NCBI GenBank assembly: GCA_023634235.1
Contig: JAMKCF010000137.1
Location: 62,001 to 126,000, forward strand
From: Pisaster brevispinus
Taxonomy: Eukaryota; Echinodermata; Asteroidea; Forcipulatida; Asteriidae
DNA: 64,000 nucleotides
Direction: 5' to 3'
The notes under the pieces were generated by a model. It had not been told where the DNA came from. It searched no databases and worked only from the letters and a program-made list of their open reading frames with translations. The translations under genes were made by a program, and so were the position numbers. Shown here piece by piece: positions 1 through 11,013 of the stretch (positions are counted from its first letter, which is position 1; the number at the start of each line of letters is the position of its first letter).

Positions 1-1159
1 CAATGTGTAATCCAGTAGCCATGTACTTCCATTGTGTAACCCAGTAGCCATGTACATGTACTTCCATTGTGTAACCCAATAGCCATGTACTTCAATTGTG
101 TAACCCAGTAGCCAAGTAGTTCCATTGTGTAACCCAGTAGCCAAGTACTTCCATTGTGTATCCAGTAGGCAAGTAGTTCCATTGTGTAACCCAGTAGCCA
201 AGTCGTTCCATTGTGTTACCCAGTAGCCAAGCACTTCCATTGTGTAACCCAGTAGCCAAGTACTTCCATGGTGTTTCCAGTATGCAAGTACTTCCATGGT
301 GTATCCAGTGGCCAAGTACTTCCATTCTGTAACCCAGTAGCCAAGTACTTCCATTATGTATCCAGTAGCCAAGTACTTCCATTGTGTTTCCAGTAGGCAA
401 GTACTTCCATTATGTATCCAGTGGCCAAGTACTTCCATTCTGTAACCCAGTAGCCAAGTACTTCCATTATGTATCCAGTAGGCAAGCACTTCCATTGTGT
501 AACCCCGTAGCCAAATACTTCCAATGTGTATCCAGTAGCCAAGTACTTCCACTCTGTAACCCAGTAGCCAAGTACTTCAATTGTGTAACCCAGTAGCCAA
601 GTAGCTACATTGTGTAACCCAGTAGCCAAGTACTTCCATTGTGTATCCAGTAGGCAAGTAGTTCCATTGTGTAACCCAGTAGCCAAGTAGTTCCATTGTG
701 TAACCCAGTAGCCAAGTAGTTCCATTGTGTAACCCAGTAGCCAAGCACTTCCATTGTGTAACCCAGTAGCCAAGTACTTCAATTGTGTAACCCAGTAGCC
801 AAGTAGCTCCTTTGTGTAACCCAGTAGCCTAGTACTTCCATTGTGTATCCAGTAGGCAAGTAGTTCCATTGTGTAACCCAGTAGTCAAGTAGTTCCATTG
901 TGTAACCCAGTAGCCAAGTAGTTCCATTGTGTAACCTAGTAGCCAAGCACTTCCATTGTGTAACCCAGTAGCCAAGTACTTCCATTGTGTATCCAGTAGC
1001 CAAGTAGTTCCATTGTGTAACCCAGTAGCCAAGCATTTCCATTGTGTAACCCAGTAGCCAAGTACTTCCAATGTGTATCCAGTAGGCAAGTACTTCCATT
1101 GTGTAACCCAGTAGCCAAGTACTTCCATTGTGTATCCAGTTGGCAAGTAGTTCCATTGT

Positions 1160-2290
1160 GTAACCCAGTAGCCAAGTACTTCCATTGTGTTACCCATTAG
1201 CCAAGTACTTCCAATGTGTATCCAGTAGGCAAGTACTTCCATTGTGTAACCCAGTAGCCAAGTAGTTCCTTTGTGTTACCCAGTAGCCAAGCACTTCCAT
1301 TGTGTAACCCAGTAGCCAAGTAGTTCCTTTGTGTAACCCAGTAGCCAAGCACTTCCATTGTGTAACCCAGTAGCCAAGTACTTTCATTGTGTATCCAGTA
1401 GCCAAGTACTTCCAATGTGTATCCAGTAGCCAAGTACTTCCACTGTGTAACCCAGTAGCCAAGTACTTCAATTGTGTAACCCAGTATCCAAGTACTTCCA
1501 TTGTGTATCCAGTAGGCAAGCACTTCCATTGTGTAACCCAGTAGCCAAGCACTTCCATTGTGTAATCCAGTAGCCAAGTAGTTCCTTTGTGTAACCCAGG
1601 AGCCAAGTACTTCAATTGTGTAACCCAGTAGCCAAGTACTTCCATTGTGTATCCAGTTTGCAAGTACTTCTATTGTGTATCCAGTAGCCAAGTACTTCCA
1701 TTCTGTAACCCAGTAGCCAAGTACTTCCATTGTGTATCCAGTAGCCAAGTACTTCCATTGTGTAACCCAGTAGCCAAGCACTTCCATTGTGTAACCCAGT
1801 AGCCAAGTACTTCCAATGTGTATCCAGTAGGCAAGTACTTCCATTGTGTAACCCAGTAGCCAAGTACTTCCATTGTGTATCCAGTTGGCAAGTAGTTCCA
1901 TTGTGTAACCCAGTAGCCAAGTACTTCCATTGTGTTACCCATTAGCCAAGTACTTCTATTCTGTAACCCAGTAGCCAAGTACTTCCATTGTGTATCCAGT
2001 AGGCAAGTACTTCAATTCTGTAACCCAAGTACTTCCATTGTGTATCCAGTAGGCAAGTACTTTCATTGTGTAACCCAGTAGCCAAGTACTTCTATTGTGT
2101 AACCCAGTAGCCAAGTACTTCCATTGTGTAACCCAGTAGCCAAGTACTTCTTTTGTGTAACCCAGTAGCCAAGTAGTTCCATTGTGTAACCCAGTAGTCA
2201 AGCACTTCCATTGTGTAACCCAGTAGCCAAGTACTTCCATTGTGTAACCCAGTAGCCAAGCACTTCCATTGTGTAACCCAGTAGCCAAGC
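1160..2290. repeat. Duplicated block in minisatellite, copy 1
   Basis: This stretch recurs at 4816-5946 with a constant offset of 3656 bp. The shared rare variant TACCCATTAG at 1191 and 4847 anchors the match. The same succession of variant units continues until about 2290, where the two copies diverge. Confidence 0.8.
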
Positions 2291-4815
2291 ACTTCCATTG
2301 TGTATCCAATAGCCAAGTACTTCCAATGTGTAATCCAGTAGCCAAGCACTTCCATTGTGTAACCCAGTAGCCAAGTACTTCCATTGTGTATCCAGTAGCC
2401 AAGTAGTTCCATTGTGTATCCAGTAGGCAAGTACTTCCATTGTGTAACCCAGTAGGCAAGTACTTCTTTTGTGTATCCAATAGCCAAGTACTTCCAATGT
2501 GTAATCCAGTAGCCAAGCACTTCCATTGTGTAACCCAGTAGCCAAGTACTTCCATTGTGTATCCAGTAGCCAAGTAGTTCCATTGTGTAACCCAGTAGCC
2601 AAGCACTTCCATTGTGTAACCCAGTAGCCAAGTACTTCCATTGTGTATCCAGTAGCCAAGTAGTTCCATTGTGTAACCCAGTAGCCAAGCACTTCCATTG
2701 TGTAACCCAGTAGCCAAGTACTTCCAATGTGTATCCAGTAGGCAAGTACTTCCATTGTGTAACCCAGTAGCCAAGTACTTCCATTGTGTATCCAGTTGGC
2801 AAGTAGTTCCATTGTGTAACCCAGTAGCCAAGTACTTCCATTGTGTAACCCAGTAGCCAAGTACTTCCAATGTGTATCCAGTAGGCAAGTACTTCCATTG
2901 TGTAACCCAGTAGGCAAGTACTTCTTTTGTGTATCCAATAGCCAAGTACTTCCAATGTGTAATCCAGTAGCCAAGCACTTCCATTGTGTAACCCAGTAGC
3001 CAAGTACTTCCATTGTGTATCCAGTAGCCAAGTAGTTCCATTGTGTAACCCAGTAGCCAAGCACTTCCATTGTGTAACCCAGTAGCCAAGTACTTCCAAT
3101 GTGTATCCAGTAGGCAAGTACTTCCATTGTGTAACCCAGTAGCCAAGTACTTCCATTGTGTATCCAGTTGGCAAGTAGTTCCATTGTGTAACCCAGTAGC
3201 CAAGTACTTCCATTGTGTTACCCATTAGCCAAGTTCTTCCAATGTGTATCCAGTAGGCAAGTACTTCCATTGTGTAACCCAGTAGCCAAGTAGTTCCTTT
3301 GTGTAACCCAGTAGCCAAGCACTTCCATTGTGTAACCCAGTAGCCAAGTAGTTCCTTTGTGTAACCCAGTAGCCAAGCACTTCCATTGTGTAACCCAGTA
3401 GCAAAGTACTTTCATTGTGTATCCAGTAGCCAAGTACTTCCACTGTGTAACCTAGTAGCCAAGTACTTCCATTGTGTATCCAGTGGCCAAGTAGTTCCAT
3501 TCTGTAACCCAGTAGCCAAGTACTTCCATTGTGTATCCAGTAGGCAAGTACTTCCATTGTGTAATCCAGTGGCCAAGTAGTTCCATTCTGTAACCCAGTA
3601 GCCAAGTACTTCCATTGTGTATCCAGTAGGCAAGTACTTCCATTGTGTAATCCAGTAGCCAAGTAGTTCCTTTGTGTAACCCAGTAGCCAAGCACTTCCA
3701 TTGTGTAACCCAGTAGCCAAGTACTTCCATTGTGTATCCAGTAGCCAAGTACTTCCATTGTGTAACCCAGTAGTCAAGCACTTCCATTGTGTAACCCAGT
3801 AGCCAAGCACTTCCATTGTGTAACCCAGTAGCCAAGTACTTCTATTGTGTATCCAGTAGCCAAGTACTTCCATTCTGTAACCCAGTAGCCAAGTACTTCC
3901 ATTGTGTATCCAGTAGGCAAGTACTTCCATTCTGTAACCAAAGTACTTCCATTGTGTATCCAGTAGGCAAGTACTTTCATTGTGTAACCCAGTAGCCAAG
4001 TACTTTCATTGTGTATCCAGTAGCCAAGTACTTCCAATGTGTATCCAGTAGCCAAGTACTTCCACTGTGTAACCCAGTAGCCAAGTACTTCAATTGTGTA
4101 ACCCAGTAGCCAAGTACTTCCATTGTGTATCCAGTAGGCAAGCACTTCCATTGTGTAACCCAGTAGCCAAGTACTTCTTTTGTGTAACCCAGTAGCCAAG
4201 TAGTTCCATTGTGTAACCCAGTAGTCAAGCACTTCCATTGTGTAACCCAGTAGCCAAGTACTTCCATTGTGTAACCCAGTAGCCAAGCACTTCCATTGTG
4301 TAACCCAGTAGCCAAGCACTTCCATTGTGTATCCAGTAGGCAAGTACTTCTTTTGTGTATCCAATAGCCAAGTACTTCCAATGTGTAATCCAGTAGCCAA
4401 GCACTTCCATTGTGTAACCCAGTAGCCAAGTACTTCCATTGTGTATCCAGTAGCCAAGTAGTTCCATTGTGTAACCCAGTAGCCAAGCACTTCCATTGTG
4501 TAACCATGTAGCTAAGTACTTCCAATGTGTATCCAGTAGGCAAGTACTTCCATTGTGTAACCCAGTAGCCAAGTACTTCCATTGTGTATCCAGTTGGCAA
4601 GTAGTTCCATTGTGTAACCCAGTAGCCAAGTACTTCCATTGTGTTACCCATTAGCCAAGTACTTCCAATGTGTATCCAGTAGGCAAGTACTTCCATTGTG
4701 TAACCCAGTAGCCAAGTAGTTCCATTGTGTAACCCAGTAGCCAAGCACTTCCATTGTGTAACCCAGTAGCCAAGTAGTTCCTTTGTGTAACCCAGTAGCC
4801 AAGCACTTCCATTGT

Positions 4816-5946
4816 GTAACCCAGTAGCCAAGTACTTCCATTGTGTTACCCATTAGCCAAGTACTTCCAATGTGTATCCAGTAGGCAAGTACTTCCATTG
4901 TGTAACCCAGTAGCCAAGTAGTTCCTTTGTGTAACCCAGTAGCCAAGCACTTCCATTGTGTAACCCAGTAGCCAAGTAGTTCCTTTGTGTAACCCAGTAG
5001 CCAAGCACTTCCATTGTGTAACCCAGTAGCCAAGTACTTTCATTGTGTATCCAGTAGCCAAGTACTTCCAATGTGTATCCAGTAGCCAAGTACTTCCACT
5101 GTGTAACCCAGTAGCCAAGTACTTCAATTGTGTAACCCAGTAGCCAAGTACTTCCATTGTGTATCCAGTAGGCAAGCACTTCCATTGTGTAACCCAGTAG
5201 CCAAGCACTTCCATTGTGTAATCCAGTAGCCAAGTAGTTCCTTTGTGTAACCCAGGAGCCAAGTACTTCAATTGTGTAACCCAGTAGCCAAGTACTTCCA
5301 TTGTGTATCCAGTTTGCAAGTACTTCTATTGTGTATCCAGTAGCCAAGTACTTCCATTCTGTAACCCAGTAGCCAAGTACTTCCATTGTGTATCCAGTAG
5401 CCAAGTACTTCCATTGTGTAACCCAGTAGCCAAGCACTTCCATTGTGTAACCCAGTAGCCAAGTACTTCCAATGTGTATCCAGTAGGCAAGTACTTCCAT
5501 TGTGTAACCCAGTAGCCAAGTACTTCCATTGTGTATCCAGTTGGCAAGTAGTTCCATTGTGTAACCCAGTAGCCAAGTACTTCCATTGTGTAACCCATTA
5601 GCCAAGTACTTATATTCTGTAACCCAGTAGCCAAGTACTTCCATTGTGTATCCAGTAGGCAAGTACTTCAATTCTGTAACCCAAGTACTTCCATTGTGTA
5701 TCCAGTAGGCAAGTACTTTCATTGTGTAACCCAGTAGCCAATTACTTCTATTGTGTAACCCAGTAGCCAAGTACTTCCATTGTGTAACCCAGTAGCCAAG
5801 TACTTCTTTTGTGTAACCCAGTAGCCAAGTAGTTCCATTGTGTAACCCAGTAGTCAAGCACTTCCATTGTGTAACCCAGTAGCCAAGTACTTCCATTGTG
5901 TAACCCAGTAGCCAAGCACTTCCATTGTGTAACCCAGTAGCCAAGC
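4816..5946. repeat. Duplicated block in minisatellite, copy 2
   Basis: Second copy of the block at 1160-2290, offset 3656 bp, with a few point differences (for example GTGTAACCCATTAG at 5588 against GTGTTACCCATTAG at 1932). It indicates a segmental duplication of about 40 monomers rather than independent single-unit amplification. Confidence 0.8.
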
Positions 5947-7432
5947 ACTTCCATTGTGTATCCAGTAGGCAAGTACTTCTTTCTTGTATCCAATAGCCAA
6001 GTACTTCCAATGTGTAATCCAGTAGCCAAGCACTTCCATTGTGTAACCCAGTAGCCAAGTACTTCCATTGTGTATCCAGTAGCCAAGTAGTTCCATTGTG
6101 TAACCCAGTAGCCAAGCACTTCCATTGTGTAACCCAGTAGCCAAGTAGTTCCAATGTGTATCCAGTAGGCAAGTACTTCCATTGTGTAACCCAGTAGCCA
6201 AGTACTTCCATTGTGTATCCAGTTGGCAAGTAGTTCCATTGTGTAACCCAGTAGCCAAGTACTTCCATTGTGTTACCCATTAGCCAAGTACTTCCAATGT
6301 GTATCCAGTAGGCAAGTACTTCCATTGTGTAACCCAGTAGCCAAGTAGTTCCTTTGTGTAACCCAGTAGCCAAGCACTTCCATTGTGTAACCCAGTAGCC
6401 AAGTAGTTCCTTTGTGTAACCCAGTAGCCAAGCACTTCCATTGTGTAACCCAGTAGCCAAGTACTTTCATTGTGTATCCAGTAGCCAAGTACTTCCACTG
6501 TGTAACCCAGTAGCCAAGTACTTCCATTGTGTATCCATTAGGCAAGTACTTCCATTGTGCAATCCAGTAGCCAAGTAGTTCCTTTGTGTAACCCAGTAGC
6601 CAAGCACTTCCATTGTGTAACCCAGTAGCCAAGTACTTCCATTGTGTATCCAGTAGCCAAGTACTTCCATTGTGTAACCCAGTAGTCAAGCACTTCCATT
6701 GTGTAACCCAGTAGCCAAGCACTTCCATTGTGTAACCCAGTAGGCAAGTTCTTCTATTGTGTATCCAGTAGCCAAGTACTTCCATTCTGTAACCCAGTAG
6801 CCAAGTACTTCCATTGTGTATCCAGTAGGCAAGTACTTCCATTCTGTAACCCAAGTAGTTCCATTGTGTATCCAGTAGGCAAGTACTTTCATTGTGTAAC
6901 CCAGTAGCCAAGTACTTCTATTGTGTAACCCAGTAGCTAATTACTTCCATTGTGTAACCCAGTAGCCAAGTACTTCTATTGTGTAACCCAGTAGCTAAGT
7001 ACTTCCATTGTGTAACCCAGTAGCCAAGTACTTCTATTGTGTAACCCAGTAGCCAAGTAGTTCCATTGTGTAACCCAGTAGTCAAGCACTTCCATTGTGT
7101 AACCCAGTAGCCAAGTAGTTCCATTGTGTAACCCAGTAGCCAAGCACTTCCATTGTGTAACCCAGTAGCCAAGTACTTCCATTGTGTATCCAGTAGGCAA
7201 GTACTTCTTTTGTGTATCCAGTAGCCAAGTACTTCCAATGTGTAATCCAGTAGCCATGTACTTCCATTGTGTAACCCAGTAGCCAAGCACTTCCATTGTG
7301 TATCCAGTAGGCAAGTACTTCTTTTGTGTATCCAGTAGCCAAGTACTTCCAATGTGTAATCCAGTAGCCATGTACTTCCATTGTGTAACCCAGTAGCCAT
7401 GTACATGTACTTCCATGTACTTCCATTGTGCA

Positions 7433-8179
7433 ATCCCATTCTGTAATTCAGCAGTTCTCTGAATCCCTAATCCCTTCATTGTGTTACCCAGAATTTCTTT
7501 GTAGCAGGATTTTGGGTGCGTGCAGCATTCAGCCTGCTATTGCAAAAAACCATGGTTTTCCTGCATGAAGGGGAAAAAGTGATGCATGCAACTTTTTAAT
7601 TTGGATTTAACTTTATTGTTATCCTGCTATTGCTTAAATTAAGGTTGTCATGCATCAAGGGAACTGATGCATCAAAGAAAGTGATCAGATGATTTTTGAT
7701 TCCAGAGTGAGCAAGATAGTGTGAGAAGTGATCGCGAATTTATAATATCTTCACCTTCTCTAAGCACTACCATGGTTGTACTGTGTTTGTGCTTGCAACG
7801 TGATATGCTTCAATACAATGAAATAGTCCAAACATTGAAATGGGGTGGTTGCCCATGCTGCCTTGAGTTAGGGTGGTTGTAGACTGGTCCCCTATCTTTA
7901 TCCACAAGGAATAAGACAGGCATTGGCCTTACAGACCCAATGATTTCCAATGACTTCATTGGCTAAATGGCATGTGACTTAAGTTTTCCATATCTGTGTT
8001 ATGATTGGTCTGAGGTGATGTAGTTTGTGAGTTTGCACTTTTGGTTGGCTGCATGCAGCGCGTGCATAATGTTTATACAACGCTTGAAATGTTGTTTTAT
8101 TCAATATGTAAAAGAGTGTACTGAGATTTGACTGTGAATCTTGATGAGAATTGGATGTGAGGTCAAAGGTACAAAGGCA
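7433..8179. other. Unassigned non-repetitive DNA with one degenerate duplication
   Basis: No convincing coding exon is seen. Two related segments begin with CCTGCTATTGC at about 7530 and 7622, and both continue through a TGCAT-rich stretch (CCTGCATGAAGGGG against TCATGCATCAAGGG). This looks like an old duplication of about 60 bp. The rest has no feature I can support. Confidence 0.5.
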
Positions 8180-8187
8180 CTCATAAG
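8180..8187. repeat. Target-site duplication, left copy
   Basis: CTCATAAG, repeated exactly at 9417-9424 and directly abutting both ends of the hAT-like element. Eight bp is the characteristic duplication length of the hAT superfamily. Confidence 0.85.
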
Positions 8188-8198
8188 CAGTGTTGTAT

Positions 8199-8360
8199 GA
8201 CTCGAGTCCAGGACTCGGACTCGAGTCCATCTCGAGTCCCAATTTCGGTGACTCGGACTTGACTCGAGTCACGTCTGCAAAAGACTCGGACTCGGACTCG
8301 GACTCCACTATCGTGACTCAGACTTGTCCCCGAGGACTCGTGACTTGCGAGTCACGTATT
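8199..8360. repeat. Left subterminal GACTCG repeat tract
   Basis: Many copies of GACTCG, GACTCGG and the palindrome GACTCGAGTC, interrupted by short spacers. They match the tract near the other end of the same element. Confidence 0.85.
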
Positions 8361-8910
8361 TTCACAAACAATACCTTTTTTCAATATTAAAAACGATTCC
8401 GATGATCCGATTGTCATTCCCGGAGTGCACATGGATGGAGGAATATTAACGTCTTAGCACAAGAAGTACAATGTAGTATGGTGTTGCGAGTAATAGTGTT
8501 CGTGATTATTGTAGTAGTATTGTGTAGTAGATGGCACTGTACATACAGCGCGTGTATGTTCGATTCGTATGTTCAATACGCACAATAACACTGAGTGCAT
8601 CTCAGTATTAATGCCACCAATATTAATGCTGGTTATCTGTCAACGTTAACACCATAACCACTGCTTGCGTGAAGAAATTGTGCATATTACCAGGGAAATG
8701 GCATGTCTGGTACCTGTAAAACACTGCTTGCATTATTGCACTGTGATGGCTGTGTGTTATTTGCACCAGTTTCCACACATGGTCAACACGCACACGCGAA
8801 ACTTGGTCAGGAAACTTTTTTAATCGTGGCATCCGCCGTTCCGCCCCGTATCGTTTCTTTGACAATTACAAAAGGTGTCCAGTGTCTTTAAGGATTAAGT
8901 TTTTAAGAAT

Positions 8911-9111
8911 TTAAGGATTTAAAATGATTTTTTTCTCTTCATAATAACCAATTATATACTGATTTATTTATTTCAGAAAGGTAGGTAGCCAACAAGGTTT
9001 ATGGTGAGAGAAAGTTTCTTTAAATTTGTTGGCTATTAACCTTTCTGAAATAAATAAATCAGTACATAATTGGTTATTTTGAAGAGGAAAAAAATCATTT
9101 TAAATCCTTAA
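8911..9111. repeat. Long inverted repeat (hairpin) nested in the hAT element
   Basis: The arms at about 8911-8995 and 9027-9111 are reverse complements over about 85 bp with only a few mismatches. For example TTAAGGATTTAAAATGATTT opens the left arm and its complement closes the right arm, and GATTTATTTATTTCAGAAAG pairs with CTTTCTGAAATAAATAAATC. The loop is only about 31 bp. It may be a nested foldback MITE or an internal structural part of the host transposon. Confidence 0.9.
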
Positions 9112-9257
9112 AAGATATTCTGGATAAGGGGCAAGGAGTTAAACCTCAAATAAAATTGTAACTGCAGGTACAGAACTTTCTTTATATTAAATGTGTTTTA
9201 TTTTGTCATTTCCAATGCTTATTTCACAACATTTGGTTTGCAATCAATATTTAAACA

Positions 9258-9408
9258 AGTGACTCGTGACTCGGACTCGGACTCGGACCAAGTGACTCGT
9301 GACTCGGACTCGGACTCGGACTCGGACCAAGTGACTCGTGACTCGGAATCGGACTCGGACCTACTGACTCGTGACTCGGACCCGGACTCGACACAGGTGA
9401 CTCGACTA
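9258..9408. repeat. Right subterminal GACTCGG repeat tract
   Basis: Blocks of GACTCGTGACTCGGACTCGG separated by CAAGT spacers, in the same orientation as the left tract. The last copies merge into the right terminal inverted repeat. Confidence 0.85.
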
Positions 9409-9416
9409 CAAAACTG

Positions 9417-9424
9417 CTCATAAG
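9417..9424. repeat. Target-site duplication, right copy
   Basis: CTCATAAG, identical to 8180-8187, immediately after the right end of the hAT-like element. Confidence 0.85.
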
Positions 9425-10129
9425 TCAGATATCTGGCGTTAGTCGTGCCTCCAAGTGTGGCCTCATATGTTCAGGCTAGGGTGGTGGTGGACAGTTCCAT
9501 TTCATGTGGTAGTCTTGCTGGGGGAACTTCCTGCCACTTTGTTTTATAATTACTAGAGGTGATCAAGGAAATGTTTTTTCTCATGAAAGTAATACTTCTT
9601 TCCAATGTACTCGAATCAGGGCTATTGAGCAGAGATAGACAGTGCAAAGAATGGGGGGCACGTGGAAGGAGAACAGTTTCATGACTGGGCCTCGTACCCT
9701 ACCCTTTATGGAAAAACATGTAAGTTCACTTGAATTATCCCTTTGATTTCTGGGAGGTTTGATTTGCGCAAATGTCAATCCCTTTACACTGAGCACTCTT
9801 GTCCACCCCACCACCATCTGTACCCTACCCTATCACCCCTACTGTTCCCACTTACCCAGGGGTGCATTTAGAGGGAAAGGAGGCACATGGCCTTGGAAAA
9901 TTGTCATTTCTGATTTTTGTTAATGGGTGATTGTCAAAAATTGTGAGCCCCCCCCCCTTACATCGGCCAACCTGAAAAACTAAGCTCTAGTCTTGCCACT
10001 GATTGTTATAGTCACACAAAGTTAAATGAAGGCGAAACGGGACATTTATTTAAGAGCTTCTCAATTGATAAATTTTATTTTGCAAGCACCAGGCAAATAC
10101 AAACAATATTTTCACACAAATAAAACAGC
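9425..10129. other. Unassigned DNA
   Basis: No exon or element was recognised. A run of ten C lies near 9949-9958. The short open frames here show no domain or splice context. Confidence 0.4.
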
Positions 10130-10234
10130 GGATTCAATTTGATGCAAATTTTTTGCAAAAAGGTTCTAATGTCATCAAGATACAACTAGGAAGGTGGTGG
10201 TAGCACTTTAAGACTAATTAATTACATAAAAAAT

Positions 10235-10276
10235 CTGCATGAACTTTCATAGCAACAACTACTTCATCAGATGCAA
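10235..10276 (-). ncRNA. Candidate hammerhead ribozyme of the Penelope-like element
   Basis: Read on the minus strand, the order is TTGCAT, CTGATGA, AGTAGTTGTTGCTAT, GAAA, GTTC, ATGCAG. Every invariant hammerhead core position is present: CUGAUGA, then GAA, an A-U pair closing a vestigial stem III (A, GU, U), C as the cleavage-site base, and a stem I of UGCAU with AUGCA. Stem II is weak (UAGU with GCUA, plus a bulged G). Minimal hammerheads with tiny stem III are reported for Penelope-like elements (established knowledge). Cleavage would fall after the base complementary to 10241. Activity is unproven. Confidence 0.6.
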
Positions 10277-10366
10277 TGAAGGGGACAAGCCAAGTACAGG
10301 TGTATAACAAGAAAGTAATGGGTGAATGAGTCCAATCAAAAGGTGGAGTTAGTGACTAGGGAGAAT

Positions 10367-10920
10367 CTACTCCTGGTAGTGGGACAGGAAACCAGGATCC
10401 CTATTAAGTCCTTGGTGAATACAGTTCAGGTTCTTGATGATCTTTGGTTCAGCAGCTTCCCTTTCAAATCTGTCTCTGAATGCTCTTTGCTGAACAATGG
10501 CCACCTTGAGGTGATGCAGGGAATGGCCAGGCATATTGAAGTGCTCAGCTCCTGGTTTCTGTATGTTTTCGTTTCTGATGTCAAACTTGTGGTTGTTTAT
10601 TCGTTGTAGTAGCGACTGTCCAGTTTGTCCTATGTACACTTCTGACAGGAGATGGCATATATAATGACATTGGTTGAGTTACAACTGAGTCAGCCGTTGA
10701 TGGCAAGGGATGAATTGTCCGATGATTTGGGTGCTGGGGTTTATGTGGAGGCAAAGCTGACATCTAGGGCTGTTGCAGGGCTGGGTCCCATTAACAGTAA
10801 TGTTTTGACTATTGAAGTCACTCTTCACTAGTTGGGTTCGGAGGTTGGGGGCTGTCTATACACAATGATGGGTTTTCTCTGAATATGTGTTTAACTGTGT
10901 CATCATGTTGGAGGATCAAA
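10367..10920 (-). pseudogene. Decayed Penelope-like polyprotein C-terminus (linker and GIY-YIG nuclease)
   Basis: The last part, 10639 down to 10367, is open for 90 codons and has the GIY-YIG family layout: YIGQTGQSLLQRINNH with the YIG, a conserved Arg (residue 13) and His (17), a Glu in the REAAEP segment (61 and 64), and Asn in QGLNRD (79). Just upstream, in shifted frames, come NVIIYAISCQKC (the first strand of the fold, equivalent to GIY) and PNLRTQLVKSDFN followed by PCNSPRCQLC, the cysteine-bearing linker typical of endonuclease-positive Penelope elements. Further upstream LILQHDDTVKHIF also fits the family. At least two frame breaks or stops are needed: one between QKC and YIG near 10640, one near 10690 after RLTQL, and probably another near 10855. 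In life this nuclease nicks target DNA for reverse transcription. This copy cannot make an intact protein. Confidence 0.85.
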
Positions 10921-11013
10921 CAACTAGCAATAATTACATTTTTCTTTTCTGATAAGCACTTTGCTTTATTAGTTGAAACCCTACTCAGAAAAATAGGTCA
11001 TTACTAGAAAAGG

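Larger units (their letters stand above)
1..7432. repeat. 28/29-bp minisatellite array, open at left edge
   Basis: About 260 head-to-tail units of two interchangeable forms. The 29-bp form reads CCATTGTGTAACCCAGTAGC followed by CAAGTACTT; the 28-bp form has GTATCC in place of GTAACCC. Common substitutions are CAAGCACTT, CAAGTAGTT, AGTAGGCAAG and CCTTTGTG. Occasional units are shortened, as near 2030 and 3938. The consensus has no CpG and carries the palindrome AAGTACTT. Long minus-strand open frames (for example 1956-3203 and 4853-6460) are periodic artefacts of the repeat, rich in recurring GYWVTQW and TGLHNGS strings, and are not genes. The array starts before base 1 and fades out around 7432, with decayed fragments to about 7490. 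Confidence 0.97.
8188..9416. mobile_element. Non-autonomous hAT-type DNA transposon (1.23 kb)
   Basis: The left end begins CAGTGTTGTATGACTCGAG; the right end, read on the minus strand, begins CAGTTTTGTAGTCGAG. These form short imperfect terminal inverted repeats, and both ends abut the exact 8-bp duplication CTCATAAG. CAG-type termini plus an 8-bp duplication are hAT hallmarks (established knowledge). Both subterminal regions (8199-8360 and 9258-9408) are packed with GACTCG/GACTCGG repeats, plausibly transposase-binding sites (inference). No transposase-like reading frame is present, so the element must have depended on a transposase from elsewhere. A separate hairpin sits inside it at 8911-9111. 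The serine/aspartate-rich frames over the GACTCGG tracts are repeat artefacts. Confidence 0.85.
10130..10925 (-). mobile_element. Penelope-like element, 3' fragment
   Basis: A minus-strand remnant containing the end of the linker and the GIY-YIG nuclease of a Penelope-like retroelement, followed by its 3' untranslated end with a hammerhead-like motif at 10235-10276. The reverse transcriptase core is absent, so the copy is truncated (5' limit near 10925, where recognisable protein similarity ends). The outer 3' boundary near 10130 is a guess, because I see no clear flanking duplication. Confidence 0.75.

Noticed and set aside
1956..6460. Long minus-strand open frames up to 535 codons in the 28/29-bp array
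   Set aside because: They are periodic translations of the minisatellite, overlap each other in several frames, start and stop with unit-length changes, and have no splice or promoter context.
8190..9423. Asp/Ser-rich frames resembling DS-repeat proteins
   Set aside because: They translate the GACTCGG subterminal repeats of the hAT-like element.
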